A stretch of DNA of 64,000 nt, from the NCBI GenBank assembly GCA_036567965.1, contig DATCTN010000031.1, forward strand, positions 434,001 to 498,000. The letters run 5' to 3'. Both the position numbers and the translations under genes were made by a program. Shown one piece after another: positions 1-11,600 of the stretch. The DNA is from Candidatus Kryptoniota bacterium. GTDB taxonomy: Bacteria > Bacteroidota > Ignavibacteria > Kryptoniales > JAKASW01. Below the pieces are notes generated by a model. The model saw only the letters and a list, made by a program, of their open reading frames with translations. It was not told the origin of the DNA and did not search any database. Position 1 is the first letter of the stretch. Every line of letters begins with the position of its first letter.

Positions 1-789
1 TTGAAATCATATTCCAAAGAGCTGGAATGTGCTCTTAAGATTGTCAGGGCATCGGAGAAAGTCACTCTCAAGTATTTCCGCTCGCGATTGAGAGTGGACT
101 ACAAGTCCGACCGTAGTCCTGTTACGATTGCCGACAAAAAGTGCGAGAAGTTCCTCATCGGCGAATTATCGCGTAAATTTCCTCATCACGGTTTTTACGG
201 AGAAGAGTTCGGAGAAAGCGCCGTCGGGAAGGAATTCAGGTGGATCATCGATCCGATCGACGGGACGAGGAATTTCACCCGAGGTATTCCGTTCTGGGGG
301 ACCCTCTGCGGCCTCGAGCATGAAGGCGAGATGGTCGCGGGAATCATGTTTCTACCGGCGCTGAAGTCGATCTACTACGCCTCAAAACACCACGGTGCAT
401 TCAAAAACGGGAAACGAATAAGAGTCAGCACAATCAGAACTCTGGAGAAGGCGGGTATTGTGTTCGGAGGACTCAGCTACTTCGTCGGGACGCATTACGA
501 AAGGAGGTTCCTCGATATCGTCAAGTCTTCGTATCACGACCGGGGATTCGGCGACTGCTTCGGCTACACTTTTGTCGCGGAAGGCTCGGCAGAGGCGATG
601 GTCGACCCGATCGTTAAGCCATGGGACGTGGCCGCAATAAAACCTATCATCGAAGAAGCGGGCGGAGTATTTACCGACTTCGAGGGAAACCGCACAATCT
701 ACGGGAGCACCGGACTCGCGTGCAATCCTTATATCCATGAATTGATACTGAAGCGGCTGTCGGCTAGGGGTGCGACAGATGGTCAGTGA
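1..789 (+). CDS. Inositol monophosphatase-family phosphatase (HisN-like)
   Basis: A 262-residue Mg-dependent sugar/inositol phosphatase-family protein. The metal-binding motif WIIDPIDGTRNF lies near residues 81-92 and the second signature KPWDVAAIKPIIEEAGG near 206-222; a GEEFG acidic patch (about 67-71) completes the site. Length fits the family (250-280 aa). The substrate cannot be read from sequence: histidinol phosphate, inositol phosphate and PAP are all possible, and the DGTRNF form is common in histidinol-phosphatase-type members. The first codon seen is TTG at the window edge, so the true start may lie upstream. The 3' end overlaps the convergent PP2C gene by 7 bp. Confidence 0.85.
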   Translation: MKSYSKELECALKIVRASEKVTLKYFRSRLRVDYKSDRSPVTIADKKCEKFLIGELSRKFPHHGFYGEEFGESAVGKEFRWIIDPIDGTRNFTRGIPFWGTLCGLEHEGEMVAGIMFLPALKSIYYASKHHGAFKNGKRIRVSTIRTLEKAGIVFGGLSYFVGTHYERRFLDIVKSSYHDRGFGDCFGYTFVAEGSAEAMVDPIVKPWDVAAIKPIIEEAGGVFTDFEGNRTIYGSTGLACNPYIHELILKRLSARGATDGQ

Positions 790-3230
790 GCCGGCGTCGG
801 CTTCACTTTTATCGCAACCATTGTCATGTCGTCATGCTGTGGGGCGTTGCCGACAAATTTCCTGACACCTTCTTCGATTTCGGTGAGCATCTCGTCCACG
901 GGGAGATGGCGGGCAGATTCAATGAGTTCCACAAGTCTCGGCTCGCCGAATTCGTTTGCCTGTGAGTCCATTGCCTCGCTGAACCCGTCGGTATAAAACA
1001 CAAGCACGTCTCCAGGCTTCAACGCAATCTCCATTTCTTCCAGCGTAGAATTGAACTTATCCGAGTTGTCGAGTCCAAGCGCGAGTCCGTTCGGCGTGAA
1101 AAGTTTCGCCGAGTTTGCGCCGGTCGAAAAGAACACAAGCGGGTTATGTCCTGCCCTGGCGAAGCGCACCACTTTCGTACGCGTGTCGAGAACCGCGTAG
1201 ATCATACTAATGAAAGTTCCGCGGGAGATTGACTTGAATACTATCGAGTTTATCCTGTTCAGAACTTTCCGCGGAGAGGGCTGGTCTTCACCGTATGCCT
1301 GGAGCGCTCCTTTGGTGAGAGTCATGTATATGGCAGCCGGCAGACCTTTTCCTGAAACGTCCGCGATCGCGGTGCCGATCATTCCGTTCGGGAGTTGGAC
1401 AAAATCATAGTAATCTCCCCCGACTTCGAGGGCGGGAATGCATATTCCTCCGAATTCGAAATCGGAAGGAGAGGGGTTGGATCTCGGAAGGAGGTTGATC
1501 TGAACATTCTTTGCTATCTCGAGTTCGCGCGCCATCCGCTCTCTTTCACTTATCCGCCGGATATGCTTGGGCATCAGGTTGACTGAAAGCTCGAAGTGCT
1601 GTTTCTTTACAAGAGCGACGAACGAAAGAATCACCGGAAGAACAAGAATCGCGAAAGCAACAATCGTGTTCAAGCGATAATAGGAGTTCTCGGAACCGAA
1701 TAGCGGCACGAGCGAGTGTGCGAGATTGAAAAGAATGCTCGCGACCAGGACCGTAAGGAAATCATATCGAAGGAAAATGAAAGTCAGTGCCAGAGATAAG
1801 ACGACAGTGATCAATATGCGAGGGAGGATTTGATACTCGCCGTATGGAAGCGAGTAAAAAAGCGAAGGGACGAACAACACCGCTGAAACTGTGATTCCGG
1901 TGACGAGCCGTTTCTTTCCGAAAAAGGAAAGGACACCGAACCTGTAGAAGGTTTCGCAGAAGAGAGCGAGCGCGAACGATTCGGCTATGACTTGGACCGA
2001 AGGGACGTACGAATCCAGAGGAGTACTGGAATTAGCGAGAACTACTCTGAGTGAGAAAGCCGGATTGGCGATCGCGTAGAGACCCATAAGTATCAGGCCG
2101 AACGCGTATCCGCGAAGTATCGAGATGCCGACTTTCTCATTAAAGAACTTCAGATGAGTCGCGGCATCGAAGGTAAACAATTTGTTCGGCCATTGGGCGC
2201 GCGCCGAGGATTCACCTATGCCCCACGCTGAGAAAGTCAGGATTCCGAGGAGCGGTGTCCACAGGAGAAGAAGCGCGGCAAGAACTACCAGCCCTTCGTA
2301 GAACAGGTTTAATGTCGAGATCTGAACTCCTTTGGAGATCGACGGGAAAGAGAGAACCATAGATAGGGCAGCCGCGATGTAGTATGTTCCGCTAACCAGG
2401 AGAGATGAGCCGACTCCGGCCTCTCCTTCGTTGTATCTTTTCAGGAATATCACGAGACCGATTGCGAAGAGGACAAAAATCACCACCCAGGACGCAAAAG
2501 TGAGAAACACATAAGGTGTGCTCCTGGAATTATAAAGCAGTGTGAACTCCGACGGGGCCTCGTACGATTTTTCAAATGAGACCAACTGATCGCCGGAAAT
2601 CCTGATTGAAATCCTCCCTTCGAGACCAAAGGAATCCGCCCTTTGCTTCGTAAAAGTAAATGTCCAGTCCTGTCGGTGCTCGAGCCTCACAGGTTCGGAC
2701 GATTTCTCTTTCCACTCATCCAGGTTCGTTCCGGTTATGACACTGAGGTTATGGGTCCGCCAGTACGAATTGAGCGCGTCTCTTGCCTTGCTCTCGTCGA
2801 GGAGCTTTCCGGCGGCCGTGTCGGGAATTGTGATTGAGTAAGATATAAGATGTCCCCCCTGGGAATATTTCGCACGGAAAATCTCTCCCTCTTTTGATTG
2901 CTGCGATGGGTCGAACCAAATAACCGTCCAGTAATTCAATGGTATGGAATCCGACCTTACAAGTTCGTTTCCGCGTTTTGTACCCACACTGCTCTGAAGA
3001 TAAACTAGGGCGATCTCATCCAGGCCGAATGTTGTATTGTTCATCGATCTTGCCGGGATCTTCACATCGATTTCTTTTGCAAGACTCTCTGACATTGAGC
3101 GCGCATCAGCAGGAGTAAGCCTGCTGTCGACGGAATAGAGACCCGTATATGAAGGCAACAAATAAACGAATATTGCCAGCCCTGCAACAGCGGCTATGCC
3201 GAATACTGCGGCGATCGGTTTAATCTTCAT
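783..3230 (-). CDS. Membrane protein with CPBP-like domain fused to PP2C (SpoIIE) phosphatase
   Basis: An 815-residue membrane protein. An N-terminal TM helix (about 5-27) precedes a roughly 200-residue extracytoplasmic region, then a multi-pass domain (about 240-560) with weak resemblance to CPBP intramembrane proteases (CETFYRFG at the usual EExxxR position). The C-terminal 240 residues are a SpoIIE/RsbU-type PP2C phosphatase: LEIAKNVQINLLPR linker, EVGGDYYDF, IADVSGKGLPAA, RAGHNP and the final QHDDMTMVAIK. Such phosphatases usually act on anti-anti-sigma factors. The CPBP-like part has Cys for the first Glu and lacks a clear FxxxH, so it is probably not a protease. Convergent with the upstream phosphatase gene. 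Confidence 0.85.
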   Translation of the reverse strand: MKIKPIAAVFGIAAVAGLAIFVYLLPSYTGLYSVDSRLTPADARSMSESLAKEIDVKIPARSMNNTTFGLDEIALVYLQSSVGTKRGNELVRSDSIPLNYWTVIWFDPSQQSKEGEIFRAKYSQGGHLISYSITIPDTAAGKLLDESKARDALNSYWRTHNLSVITGTNLDEWKEKSSEPVRLEHRQDWTFTFTKQRADSFGLEGRISIRISGDQLVSFEKSYEAPSEFTLLYNSRSTPYVFLTFASWVVIFVLFAIGLVIFLKRYNEGEAGVGSSLLVSGTYYIAAALSMVLSFPSISKGVQISTLNLFYEGLVVLAALLLLWTPLLGILTFSAWGIGESSARAQWPNKLFTFDAATHLKFFNEKVGISILRGYAFGLILMGLYAIANPAFSLRVVLANSSTPLDSYVPSVQVIAESFALALFCETFYRFGVLSFFGKKRLVTGITVSAVLFVPSLFYSLPYGEYQILPRILITVVLSLALTFIFLRYDFLTVLVASILFNLAHSLVPLFGSENSYYRLNTIVAFAILVLPVILSFVALVKKQHFELSVNLMPKHIRRISERERMARELEIAKNVQINLLPRSNPSPSDFEFGGICIPALEVGGDYYDFVQLPNGMIGTAIADVSGKGLPAAIYMTLTKGALQAYGEDQPSPRKVLNRINSIVFKSISRGTFISMIYAVLDTRTKVVRFARAGHNPLVFFSTGANSAKLFTPNGLALGLDNSDKFNSTLEEMEIALKPGDVLVFYTDGFSEAMDSQANEFGEPRLVELIESARHLPVDEMLTEIEEGVRKFVGNAPQHDDMTMVAIKVKPTPAH

Positions 3231-3452
3231 AGTCAGATGAATTTAGTATTGAGCTTAGTCGATTCCAAACAAGCTGTGCCATCATGCCTCCTTCATGCTT
3301 TGCCTTTGCAAACGATCAAAACTATATTTCTGACACAGACCGGAAGCGTATTTCGAGTGTCACTCATTAAGAGTACGATTTAAATAGGGAAAGTTGCCGA
3401 TTCGGCATATCTTTAATCCGGTTTGTTTATTCACATTATCTGAGGATTCAAA
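3231..3452. other. Divergent intergenic region
   Basis: About 220 bp between two divergent genes (PP2C phosphatase leftward, M1 peptidase rightward). It must hold both promoters, but I cannot assign a specific -35/-10 or Bacteroidota-type box with confidence. A GAGGATTC ribosome binding site precedes the ATG at 3453. Confidence 0.4.
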
Positions 3453-5432
3453 ATGAAAAAGGGACTTTTATCCGTTATCTGCTTTCTCGCGATTCTAGTA
3501 CATGCGAAAGTATGCAGATCGCAGGACGACGCGAAGTACAATCCGCATGAGACATTCGATCCGGCTTTTGGCAGCGCTTCGACTTCTCCATTCCGGGACG
3601 CCAGCGGAGCGCCGGGCGCAAACTATTGGCAAAACAGAGCCGACTACAAAATAGAAGCGGCGCTCGACACAAATTCAAAATCAATAAATGGTAAAGTGGA
3701 GATAACATATACTAACAATAGTCCGGACGAGCTTTCTTATCTGTGGATGCAGCTTGAGCAAAACGAGCTCGCAAAGGGCTCACGTGGGATAATAAGCGGC
3801 GGTAATCCGGACATTCAATTCGCTGGAGGAGACAGTATTGAATCCGTCATGATTGAGGAACACGGAAAGAGCATTAAGGGAGATTATCTCATCAATGATA
3901 CAAGGATGCAGATCAGGCTCCCGATAGCGATGAGGCCCAAGGGAGACAAAATCAAGATCACTATTCATTACTCGTTCGTGATCCCGCCGGGTGGGATGGG
4001 CAGAACGGGATGGATGTACACTCAGAATGGAGCAATCTATGACATCGCCCAATGGTACCCTCGAATGGAAGTCTACGACGATGTCCATGGATGGAACAGC
4101 TTTCCGTTTCTTGGAGCGGGAGAGTTCTATCTTGAATATGGGGATTACGACTATTCGGTAACGGTGCCTGCCGACCAGATTGTAGTCGGTTCGGGAGAAC
4201 TTGTAAACCCGCAGAAAGTTTTGACCGGCAAAGAAATTGCGCAGCTTGCCGAGGCGAGAAAAAGTGACAAGAGAGTGTACATTGTTTCGCCGACTGAGGT
4301 AGGAAGTGCCGCAACGCGTCCAACAGCGAAGGGAATGATTACATGGCACTTCAGTATGAAGAACTCCAGGGACGCCGTGTGGGCGAGCTCCCGCGCGTTT
4401 ATCTGGGACGCAGCTTGCATAAATCTTCCGAGCGGCAGAAAATCTCTCGCCATGTCCGTATACCCGATAGAGAGCTCGGCTGATTCGTGTTACGGAAGAT
4501 CTACTGAATATGTAAAAGGAAGTATCGAGATCTTTTCAAAAGACTGGTTCGAATATCCATATCCGTCGGCGATAAATGTCGCGGGGCCGGTCGGTGGAAT
4601 GGAGTATCCAGCCATCGTTTTCTGCTGGTGGAAAATGTACAACAAGGTGATGTGGTATGTTACCGCGCACGAGCTCGGACATAACTGGTTTCCAATGATC
4701 GTGGGCTCAAACGAGCGGGCGAACGCTTGGATGGACGAGGGCTTCAATACGTTCATCGACGTTTACGCGTCTGACGAATTCAATCGCGGAGAGTACGCTC
4801 CTAAAAGGGACAATGAATTTGATCCGCAAGGAAAGAACCCGGCACGCGACATTGTACCCTTCATGGTCGGACCCAACTCGCTCCCGATTGTGACTTACGC
4901 AGACGCTATTCCGGGGAGATACGTTCACACACTGGAATATTATAAAACCGCGCTCGGCCTTTACATGCTGAGGGAATATGTTCTCGGCCAAGACAGATTC
5001 GATTACGCATTCCGGACTTACATAGAGCGCTGGGCATATAAACACCCTGTGCCTGAAGATTTTTTTAGAACTATGAACGATGCGTCCGGAGAAAACCTCA
5101 ACTGGTTCTGGAAAGGCTGGTTCGTGAAGAAGTACGATCTCGATCAGGCTGTTGACAGCGTCAGGTACGTCGGCGGTGATCCCTCAAAGGGAGCTCTTAT
5201 CACCCTTGAGAATAAAGGAAAGATGGTGATGCCTACAACTGTTGAGGTCAAAGAATCAGACGGTAAAACCGGAAGACTCAATCTACCTGTTGAAGTCTGG
5301 GAGCGAAGCGGGTTGTTCACTTTCAGGTATGCATCGACTTCGTCCCTCGATTCCGTCGTTGTCGATCCCGATAAGATACTTCCCGACGTGGACGCCACAA
5401 ACAACATCTGGACAGCCGGTACGGGAAAATAG
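3453..5432 (+). CDS. Exported M1-family zinc metallopeptidase
   Basis: A 659-residue protein with a cleavable signal peptide ([23 protein letters not shown], cleavage near residue 23). The gluzincin zinc site HELGHNW is near residue 406, followed about 19 residues later by the third ligand in [11 protein letters not shown]; the exopeptidase-type motif upstream is GGMEYP. N-terminal beta-rich domain about 40-270 and a C-terminal tail with immunoglobulin-like strands fit M1. Probably periplasmic or outer-membrane-associated aminopeptidase; substrate unknown. It stands alone, with an RBS (GAGGATTC) 5' of ATG, and is followed by secA. Confidence 0.9.
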   Translation: MKKGLLSVICFLAILVHAKVCRSQDDAKYNPHETFDPAFGSASTSPFRDASGAPGANYWQNRADYKIEAALDTNSKSINGKVEITYTNNSPDELSYLWMQLEQNELAKGSRGIISGGNPDIQFAGGDSIESVMIEEHGKSIKGDYLINDTRMQIRLPIAMRPKGDKIKITIHYSFVIPPGGMGRTGWMYTQNGAIYDIAQWYPRMEVYDDVHGWNSFPFLGAGEFYLEYGDYDYSVTVPADQIVVGSGELVNPQKVLTGKEIAQLAEARKSDKRVYIVSPTEVGSAATRPTAKGMITWHFSMKNSRDAVWASSRAFIWDAACINLPSGRKSLAMSVYPIESSADSCYGRSTEYVKGSIEIFSKDWFEYPYPSAINVAGPVGGMEYPAIVFCWWKMYNKVMWYVTAHELGHNWFPMIVGSNERANAWMDEGFNTFIDVYASDEFNRGEYAPKRDNEFDPQGKNPARDIVPFMVGPNSLPIVTYADAIPGRYVHTLEYYKTALGLYMLREYVLGQDRFDYAFRTYIERWAYKHPVPEDFFRTMNDASGENLNWFWKGWFVKKYDLDQAVDSVRYVGGDPSKGALITLENKGKMVMPTTVEVKESDGKTGRLNLPVEVWERSGLFTFRYASTSSLDSVVVDPDKILPDVDATNNIWTAGTGK

Positions 5433-5582
5433 TGAGGGGGTAATCTGTCACCTGAGGTGGCGGCCCAGAATAAACTTCGGAGAGGCTGATAGCGTGCGTT
5501 GGAGGGAGCGGAAGGCTGATTCCGTTCACCTTGATTACGGGTACCCGCCTAACTATATTTTTTGGACTATTTAAGAGGAAAA

Positions 5583-8500
5583 ATGGCAGCATCCCTTCTA
5601 AAGAAGATATTTGGCTCGAAACATGAACGCGACGCAAAGAAATTGGTCCCGGTTGCAGTGGAGATTAATGAAGCTTTAAAGGGGGTGGAGGGACTTACTG
5701 ACGACGAGTTAAGGCAAAAGACCACAGCGTTCAGGGAAAGAATAAGGGGTGAGACTTCCGAAGTCGAAAAAGAGATCGCAGAGCTGAAGGAAAAACTCAA
5801 AGAAGATATCCGGGGTGAAGAGCGAAAAGGAATTTACGAGCGTCTGGAGAATATTGAGAGCGATCGTGATGATATTATATATGATATACTCGACGAGATT
5901 CTTCCGGAGGCATTTGCAGTCGTTAAGGAAGCTTGCAAACGGCTCGTAGGTCAAAGCTGGGATGTCACCGGACACAAAATAGTCTGGGACATGGTTCCGT
6001 TCGACGTTCAGCTGATGGGTGCGGTAGTCCTCCACCAGGGAAAGATCGCGGAAATGGCGACGGGTGAAGGAAAGACACTTGTGGCCGTGATGCCGCTCTA
6101 TCTCAATGCGTTGCCGGGAAGAGGGGCGCACCTCGTAACCGTTAACGATTACCTTGCCAAGCGTGACAGCGAATGGATGGGGAAAGTATTCGAATTTCTC
6201 GGATTAACTGTCGGTTGTATTCAGTCTGACATGGATACCTCCCAGCGACGAAAGATGTATGAGTGCGACATAACCTACGGTACCAACAATGAATTTGGAT
6301 TCGATTATCTCCGCGACAACATGGGTGTGGAAGCCGACGATATAGTCCAGAGAGAGCACTATTACGCGATCGTCGATGAAGTAGACTCAGTTCTGATCGA
6401 TGAGGCAAGGACGCCTCTCATTATAAGCGGGCCTGTGCCGTCTTCGGAACATACCTTCGACGATATGAAGCCGCGAGTAGAGAGAATTGTAAATGAGCAG
6501 ATCAGACTGATCAACAAGTACGCGGCAGATGCGGAGAAGCTTCTTGCAGAAGGAAAAACCAAAGAAGCGGGGGTACTGCTCCTGAGATCCTACAGGGGAT
6601 TTCCAAAGCACAACAGGCTGACGAAACTCCTCAACGAGCCGTCGAATAAGCGCCTGATGCAGGAGACCGAACTAGAATATCTGAAGGACCAGGGCTCTCG
6701 CATGCACGAAATCGACGACGAGCTGTTTTACGCTGTTGACGAAAAGACACACGTCATAGACCTTACGGAAAAAGGGAGAGACTTTCTAGCGTCGTCGCAG
6801 GCCGATAAAGATATGTTCGTTCTTCCCGACATTGGAACGGAGGTCAGCGTGATAGAAGCAGACAAGTTCCTCACGCCGGGTCAAATGCAGAGAAAGAAGG
6901 AAGAGCTTTACAAGTTATACGCGGAACGAAGCGACAGGATACACACCGTCTCCCAGCTGCTGCGGGCTTATTCGCTTTACGAAAAGGACGTCGAGTATGT
7001 TGTGCAGGATGGCAAGGTCCTGATCGTAGATGAATTCACGGGAAGAATTCTCCAGGGCCGCCGGTATTCGGAGGGATTGCACCAGGCGATCGAAGCCAAG
7101 GAGGGTGTCAAGGTCGAGCGAGATACACAGACTCTCGCAACGATCACTCTCCAGAATTATTTCAGACTTTACAAGAAGCTCGCCGGCATGACCGGGACGG
7201 CGGAGACTGAGGCGGGAGAGTTTTACGACATTTACAAACTTGATGTTGTGGTGGTGCCCACGAACAGAGTTGTTGTCCGTGACGACCATGACGATCTCAT
7301 ATACAGGACAAAGCGTGAGAAGTACAACGCCGTGCTCACAGAAATTGAAGAGATGAAAAAAGAGCACCGGCCTGTTCTGGTCGGAACGACGAGCGTTGAA
7401 GTCAGCGAAACTCTGAGCAGAATGCTGAAGAGGCGCGGTATCGGTCACGAAGTTCTGAATGCGAAGCAGCATCAACGCGAAGCGGAAATCATTTCGCGCG
7501 CCGGAATGCCGGGAGCTATCACGATTGCAACAAACATGGCGGGACGTGGAACCGACATCAAGCTCGGTCCCGGTGTTGTTGAAAAGGGCGGGCTTCACAT
7601 CATCGGAACCGAGAGGCACGAAGCGCGCCGGATCGACAGGCAGCTGCGCGGCCGCGCGGGACGACAGGGCGATCCCGGATCGTCAAAGTTTTATCTGTCC
7701 CTCGAAGACGACCTGATGAGACTCTTCGGCAGCGACAGGATCGCGAAAGTCATGGACCGGTTCGGCATGAAAGAAGGCGACGTCATTCAACACTCGATGA
7801 TTACGAGAAGTGTCGAGCGCGCCCAGAAGAAGGTCGAAGAGAACAACTTCGCAATCAGAAAGAGGCTTCTCGAGTACGACAACGTCATGAACCAGCAGAG
7901 AGAAGTCGTTTATGACAGAAGAAGGCACGCGCTCGTCGGAGAGCGTCTGAAGGACGAGATATTCGACATGCTCCGTGAGCATATGAATGAGATCGTGGAG
8001 AATTATTACGACGACGGCGATATCGCCGGTTTCATAGATGAATTGAGACGCACGTTCCTCACAGACATAAGTTTTACGCCCGATGAATTCAGGCGGTTTG
8101 GTAAGGACGGCGTTGCTGATCGGGCATACAACGCGGCTGTCGACTTTTACAATCGGAAGGAACAGGAGCTCGGAGTGGAGATAATGAGTCGTCTCGAAAG
8201 GATGGCGACTCTCCAGGTCATCGACGAAAAATGGAAAGAGCACCTGCGGGAAATGGACGACCTCAAGGAGGGAATCAATCTCCGCGCGTACGGACAGAAG
8301 GATCCGCTTGTCGAGTACAAGCGTGAGGCATTCGATATGTTTGTGACGATGTTGAAAGGGATAAACAGAGAAGTACTTCAGATAGTTTTCAGGGCGTTTC
8401 CTGCAGTGCCGGAAGAAATCCCGCAGCGCCGAGCGGCGAAGATGCCGAGACGGGAACAAATGCAGCTTCATCACGATTCCGCCGCCGGACTCGGTCTTCA

Positions 8501-8639
8501 GGGCAACAGAGAGCCCGCCGCGCAAGGGGCGCAGGGCCAAATTAAACGAAAGCCGATCAGAGTCGCCGAGAAAGTCGGCCGAAACGATCCCTGTCCCTGT
8601 GGGAGCGGGAAGAAATACAAGAACTGCCACGGAAAGTGA
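5583..8639 (+). CDS. secA: Preprotein translocase ATPase SecA
   Basis: SecA motor of the Sec translocase, about 1018 residues. Walker A is in MATGEGKTLVA, Walker B in IVDEVDSVLIDEARTPLI, with the preprotein cross-linking region between the nucleotide-binding halves, TATNMAGRGTDIKLG in NBD2 and a C-terminal SEC-C zinc motif GRNDPCPCGSGKKYKNCHG. An in-frame TTG exists at 5562, but the ATG at 5583 is preferred because AAGAGGAAAA lies directly 5' of it. The size is larger than the 900-residue classical SecA, as is usual in Bacteroidota. The TGA stop overlaps the GTG start of the PorU-like gene, so secretion motor and T9SS genes are translationally linked. Confidence 0.97.
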   Translation: MAASLLKKIFGSKHERDAKKLVPVAVEINEALKGVEGLTDDELRQKTTAFRERIRGETSEVEKEIAELKEKLKEDIRGEERKGIYERLENIESDRDDIIYDILDEILPEAFAVVKEACKRLVGQSWDVTGHKIVWDMVPFDVQLMGAVVLHQGKIAEMATGEGKTLVAVMPLYLNALPGRGAHLVTVNDYLAKRDSEWMGKVFEFLGLTVGCIQSDMDTSQRRKMYECDITYGTNNEFGFDYLRDNMGVEADDIVQREHYYAIVDEVDSVLIDEARTPLIISGPVPSSEHTFDDMKPRVERIVNEQIRLINKYAADAEKLLAEGKTKEAGVLLLRSYRGFPKHNRLTKLLNEPSNKRLMQETELEYLKDQGSRMHEIDDELFYAVDEKTHVIDLTEKGRDFLASSQADKDMFVLPDIGTEVSVIEADKFLTPGQMQRKKEELYKLYAERSDRIHTVSQLLRAYSLYEKDVEYVVQDGKVLIVDEFTGRILQGRRYSEGLHQAIEAKEGVKVERDTQTLATITLQNYFRLYKKLAGMTGTAETEAGEFYDIYKLDVVVVPTNRVVVRDDHDDLIYRTKREKYNAVLTEIEEMKKEHRPVLVGTTSVEVSETLSRMLKRRGIGHEVLNAKQHQREAEIISRAGMPGAITIATNMAGRGTDIKLGPGVVEKGGLHIIGTERHEARRIDRQLRGRAGRQGDPGSSKFYLSLEDDLMRLFGSDRIAKVMDRFGMKEGDVIQHSMITRSVERAQKKVEENNFAIRKRLLEYDNVMNQQREVVYDRRRHALVGERLKDEIFDMLREHMNEIVENYYDDGDIAGFIDELRRTFLTDISFTPDEFRRFGKDGVADRAYNAAVDFYNRKEQELGVEIMSRLERMATLQVIDEKWKEHLREMDDLKEGINLRAYGQKDPLVEYKREAFDMFVTMLKGINREVLQIVFRAFPAVPEEIPQRRAAKMPRREQMQLHHDSAAGLGLQGNREPAAQGAQGQIKRKPIRVAEKVGRNDPCPCGSGKKYKNCHGK

Positions 8640-11600
8640 TCGACAGAAAAAGGGTCTTTCTTCTAGTAGTTCTTTTCACATTCACGTCTCAGCTGAACGC
8701 GGCTGTGCGAAAAGGATTGAGTGTCAAATCGATTTCGCCCACTCAAAGAGTTCTCACGATTACATCCGACAAAACAAGCGTCCTTTCGCTCATAGATGGC
8801 TCGTACGGTTCTGTTCCTTATATCTCGTTCCCTTTTGTGTCGACCGGAAATGTCAGCTACTCGGTTCAGAGATCCAATCCCGCCATACTTTCTCTCTCCA
8901 GCCCGCCTCCAGCTTTCGTAGACAGCTCCACCGGACTTCCCGGAGTTGCGGAACCGGATCTTGCGGCGCTCGGCGCGTCTAGCGGAGTAATTCTAAAACA
9001 GGTCGGGATCATGCGAGGGCGAAAAGTCTTTTCTCTGATCGTTGTTCCTTACGTTTACAGCCCGACCTCCAGACAGCTGACTTACTACGAGTCTGTAACG
9101 GTCAGCCTTAATTCCACACAGCCATTCGCTGAGGACTTCGATAAGCCGTCAGGGGTTCTATCATCGAAACTGACCAACAAAGTGCAGAGCAGTGCCCCTC
9201 CACCCGCAGGTTCATATATCAGGATTATTGTGAACCAGGACGGCATTTATCACGTATCCGCCACCGATCTCGACACCTCGCACGTGAACCTCTCCGGTTT
9301 CACTTCACAAAACATGACATTGTGGAATCACGGGAAGCAGATTCCGATTTACGTCCACACCTCCGGTGGCACCGCCTTTACCGGCGACAGCTATTTTGAA
9401 TTTTATGGAACGGCGAACAGGGTCAACTACTCCGGGGGCCGTCCCGATCTATACGCTGATCCTTTTACAGACAACAATGTCTATCTCCTTACGGATGATT
9501 CTACCGCCCCTGCTCAGAGGCTCGTCACCGAATCGGGCGCACTGAATCGAGTAAGCAACGCCGTCGATCTTTCAGGCTACTCATTCACTCAGACCGCCCA
9601 TCTCGAAAAGGACCTCAGGTTCGAGCGACTGGACGCCGTCGACCTAAATCAGAACTTTGACAGGCGTGATCACTGGTTTTGGGCGGAAGTCTCGAGCAAT
9701 CACACGGTGACAGTTCCGTTTACACTTTCATATCCCGATACAACTTCGATACAACCTCTCACGCTTACCGCGGCATTTCACGGGATAACTCATCTTGACG
9801 GTTCGAATAACTCGCCTAATGTACCAAACGAACACCAGGCCGAGTTGTTTATTAACCAGACTCATGTTCTTAATTCGACATGGGACGACCAGAACATACA
9901 AATATCTTCAGTCGGTTCGGCTGCTAATATCCCTCAGAGCGTGCTTCACAACGGGTCGAACAATCTCCAGGTCTTCGACGCGAACCCGGGAAATGTTGCC
10001 GTCTCTACGTTTGCTTTGAACTGGGTCGAACTGGAATACCAGCGTTTGTATGTGGCCGATAACGATTACATTAAGTTCACAATTCCCGACAATGCGCAGC
10101 CCGGCTATTACAATTTCCTCATTCAGAATTTTCATAACTCGACCGTCTCGGTTTACAGGTTGAATGTTTCGAAGATCACCGACATCACGATCCGTTATAT
10201 CAATACACCGGGCTCGCCAGTCGGTTACACCGCATCCTTCCAGGCGTATATGCAATCCCCCGACGATCAGCTGATAGCGGTGAGCGACGCGGGTAAACTT
10301 CGACCGATTTTGATCGAACAGGTCCCGAATTCGGGATTGTCTTCGTACGACTATTCAGCCGATTACATAATTATATCGAGCCGCCAGCTTGACGATATTA
10401 CTAAAACACAGGACCCTTCGAACCCGGTGAACCAGCTTGCGTCATGGTACAATACGCACGGAGTGAAAACTCTTGTGGTAGACGCCGTCCAGGTTTATGA
10501 TGATTTCAATTATGGAATAAAAAGCCCATATGCAATAAGAGATTTCATATCGAACGCGTACCATAAATGGTCGTCGGCGCCGAAGTACGTGCTCCTCGTC
10601 GGACGAGGGACGTGGGACACAAAGAACGGCCATGATGTTACCAATCTCCTCCCGGTGATGCTCGTTCAAACTTACACCTTCGGGGCGACGTCAGCCGACA
10701 ATTTCTACGCTTGTGTAGACGGAGACGACCCGCTTCCCGATGTCGCTGTCGGGAGGATCCCGGCACTGACTTCCGACCAGCTGAAGTCGGCCATAGACAA
10801 AACGTTGAGTTACTATTTGAATAAGTCGTTCGGATGGCAGAATTCCACTTTGCTGATAGCCGGCGAAGAAGAAGTCTTTCACACCCAAACGGATTCAGTC
10901 GTGCATGCGATGATTCCTTCCCATTTTTTTACTGAAAGGCTGTATACGAGCATTCAGGATCCGCAAGTGGACACCAAATACTACGGCACGACTCAAGACC
11001 TCTTGAATCATTTTAACCAGGGCGTTTCACTCGTCAATTACATGGGTCACGGCGGCGGTGCGATCTGGGCTGACAACGGCATCCTCACCAATGACGAGGT
11101 CAGCAGCATGTCGAATAACGGAAAGTACCCATTCATCGCGAGCATGACTTGTTTTGCCGGCGCTTTTGACGGTCAGGAAGGAGTTCCCCTTTCTTCCACG
11201 CTTTTGTTTGCGCAGAACAAGGGAGCGGTCGGACTTGTCGCTTCTTCGGGACTCGGCTGGCTTCTGAACGATTTCTATATGGACAGCCAGCTGCTTCCTT
11301 TAATTTTCGATTCGACCCGAAGCAACACGAGCGTCGGCTCAAATCTCATTCTCGCGAAGGCAGAGTATTATGCCAGCTATTATTACTGGCCGCAGTCCGT
11401 CGGAATGATCGGGCAGTATAATCTGATCGGCGATCCCGCGCTCGTGATTCAACTTCCGCCGAACAACTCGAGTGTAAGACTGAATTCCTACACTGCATCG
11501 GCCGGCCAGACCGTGTCAGGGTCCGTCTCCGGCGGCCCGGCGGGCGGCACAGGCACGGTCGAGCTGACGAACTTCGACGGCGACATCATGGCACAGTCAA

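Noticed and set aside
7459-7716. Plus-strand reading within secA
   Set aside because: Out-of-frame shadow of the secA coding sequence, no ribosome site, no family.
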